This document shows positions 63,357 to 64,000 of a DNA stretch of 64,000 bases, one piece after another. Position 1 is the first letter of the stretch, and every line of letters begins with the position of its first letter. The position numbers and the translations under genes are program-made. The DNA comes from JBCBSS01 sp039819065 (GTDB taxonomy: Bacteria; Bacteroidota; Bacteroidia; Cytophagales; Cyclobacteriaceae), in the NCBI GenBank assembly GCA_039819065.1, contig JBCBSS010000016.1, positions 12,643 through 76,642 of the forward strand, read 5' to 3'. The notes beneath the pieces were generated by a model. The model was not told the origin of the DNA. It did no database searches and saw only the letters and a program-made list of their open reading frames with translations.

Positions 63357-63722
63357 TCATCTAAACCAATTACCGCTATGAGTACCAAAAATCACAGTTT
63401 CCGAGCGCTGAAATGTAAACCCACCGCGTAAACCAAAAGCAGTACTAAATGCATAATCTTTATAACTTAATCCATTGTCAGTGAATATATTAACATCAGG
63501 ACTAGGTTCGGGTAAATTCCCTCCCTTTGACCGACCAAATGGTCCAGTACTTAAATTATATGAGCTTCCAATACCTTCCAAATCAGTTACATCAAAGCCT
63601 TTGTTACCCACAGGGTAGTAGTTAGCAACGGAGATTCCAACAGATGTATCTAATCCCATGCTAAAAGCAGCTTCGAAGAACCATGTACCATCGTCATCCC
63701 ATGCATATCCGAGTTGATACAT
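63357..63722 (-). CDS. Hypothetical 121-residue protein of the toxin island
   Basis: Not recognised. A Gly/Phe/Tyr-rich, probably beta-rich soluble protein (MYQLGYAWDDDGTWFFE, NYYPVGNKGFDVTDLEG, a final TFQRSETVIFGTHSGNWF) without signal peptide. Its start overlaps the preceding gene stop by 1 nt (TAATG), so they are coupled. Position directly upstream of the RHS fragment on the same strand suggests a displaced toxin tip or accessory protein (inference). Confidence 0.5.
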   Translation of the reverse strand: MYQLGYAWDDDGTWFFEAAFSMGLDTSVGISVANYYPVGNKGFDVTDLEGIGSSYNLSTGPFGRSKGGNLPEPSPDVNIFTDNGLSYKDYAFSTAFGLRGGFTFQRSETVIFGTHSGNWFR

Positions 63723-64000
63723 TACTTACTAATGCTAGCAATAATTTTCATTAGTCCATCTATAACGGGTTTAGGAATTTGCGATTCATCTCTTATTAGC
63801 TCTTTTAAAAAGGTAAATGCACTTTCCTGAATATTTAGCCTATTAGCAACCTTTATTGCAAATACATAAAACTCATATGTAATTTCAATGTCATATTCAT
63901 ACAACTGCTCTACAATTACTTCAAAGCTTAATTTGTACTCGCTATTTTTTATAAACTCCTTTGCGTTAATTGCAGCCTCATTTCTCAGTCCCAGAGCCTT
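63722..64000 (-). CDS. Hypothetical protein, C-terminal 92 residues (cut by window edge)
   Basis: The frame is open from the right edge at 64000 to a TAA at 63722-63724; a shorter start (TTG 63904) is not needed. The visible part is helical and acidic (YEYDIEITYEFYVFAIKVANRLN, LKELIRDESQIPKPVIDGLMKII), like many small immunity proteins, but no family is recognised. Coupled to the 121-residue gene by TAATG. Confidence 0.5.
   Translation of the reverse strand, partial: KALGLRNEAAINAKEFIKNSEYKLSFEVIVEQLYEYDIEITYEFYVFAIKVANRLNIQESAFTFLKELIRDESQIPKPVIDGLMKIIASISK

Overview
The window looks like chromosomal DNA of a Bacteroidota bacterium, most likely a marine Cytophagales-type organism (inference). 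The signs are promoters of the TTTG-N19-TAnnTTTG type (clearest before rpsU), the gene order rpsU - xerC - hpf, and many families typical of the phylum: a GH3-family protein, a PD40/OmpA outer-membrane protein, DUF2911, a PadR plus FtsX-type ABC permease pairing found twice, secreted MORN_2 repeats, a YHYH lipoprotein and a DUF5117-type metalloprotease. No rRNA, tRNA, CRISPR array or prophage was seen.

Layout. 1-2.5 kb: nucleotide-sugar genes on the minus strand (ugd, UDP-glucuronate decarboxylase, partial rfbB). 2.7-12 kb: housekeeping genes (acyl-CoA dehydrogenase, rpsU, xerC, hpf, GH3 protein, lptB, recJ, a SPOR-like protein, fumC). 12-14.6 kb: two lipoproteins. 14.7-18.6 kb: a compact type III polyketide synthase cluster (PKS, methyltransferase, UbiA prenyltransferase, FAD oxidoreductase). 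18.7-36.9 kb: a metalloprotease, a degenerate receiver protein, an aspartyl protease with PDZ, a miniature FtsX protein, a LOG-family protein, a 35-residue membrane peptide, a MORN_2 protein, DUF2911, PD40-OmpA, a WD40-caspase fusion, an alpha/beta hydrolase, an RsmI-like methylase, metK and two thioredoxin-fold proteins. 36.9-37.45 kb: a gene-free AT-rich region with a cluster of DnaA-box-like sequences. 37.5-46.6 kb: ClC channel, nitronate monooxygenase, VOC protein, two histidine kinases, a peptidase-like membrane protein and an HD hydrolase. 46.6-51.7 kb: a phosphoesterase/BamA-type barrel fusion and a haloalkane dehalogenase. 52-61 kb: two PadR/FtsX operons flanking a 250-260 bp tandem repeat. 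61-64 kb: a decayed RHS/polymorphic-toxin island with an ISAs1-type transposase remnant.

Most striking points. A 55-codon gene at 42946-43113 has a textbook double-glycine leader (F-S-x-x-E-L-x-x-I-x-G-G) followed by a 22-residue Gly/Ser-rich, Cys-free core, and lies 110 bp before a lipoprotein-like TPR histidine kinase on the same strand. This resembles an exported peptide and its sensor and is the best candidate here for an undescribed system. Others are the possible oriC at 36.9-37.45 kb, the tandem repeat whose copies each preserve the same hydrophobic C-terminal reading frame, stem-loops ending exactly 5 nt before two start codons (xerC and a DUF4199-like gene), and palindromic operator candidates before both PadR genes.

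Limits: names rest on motif recognition by eye; no database search, alignment or structure prediction was run.
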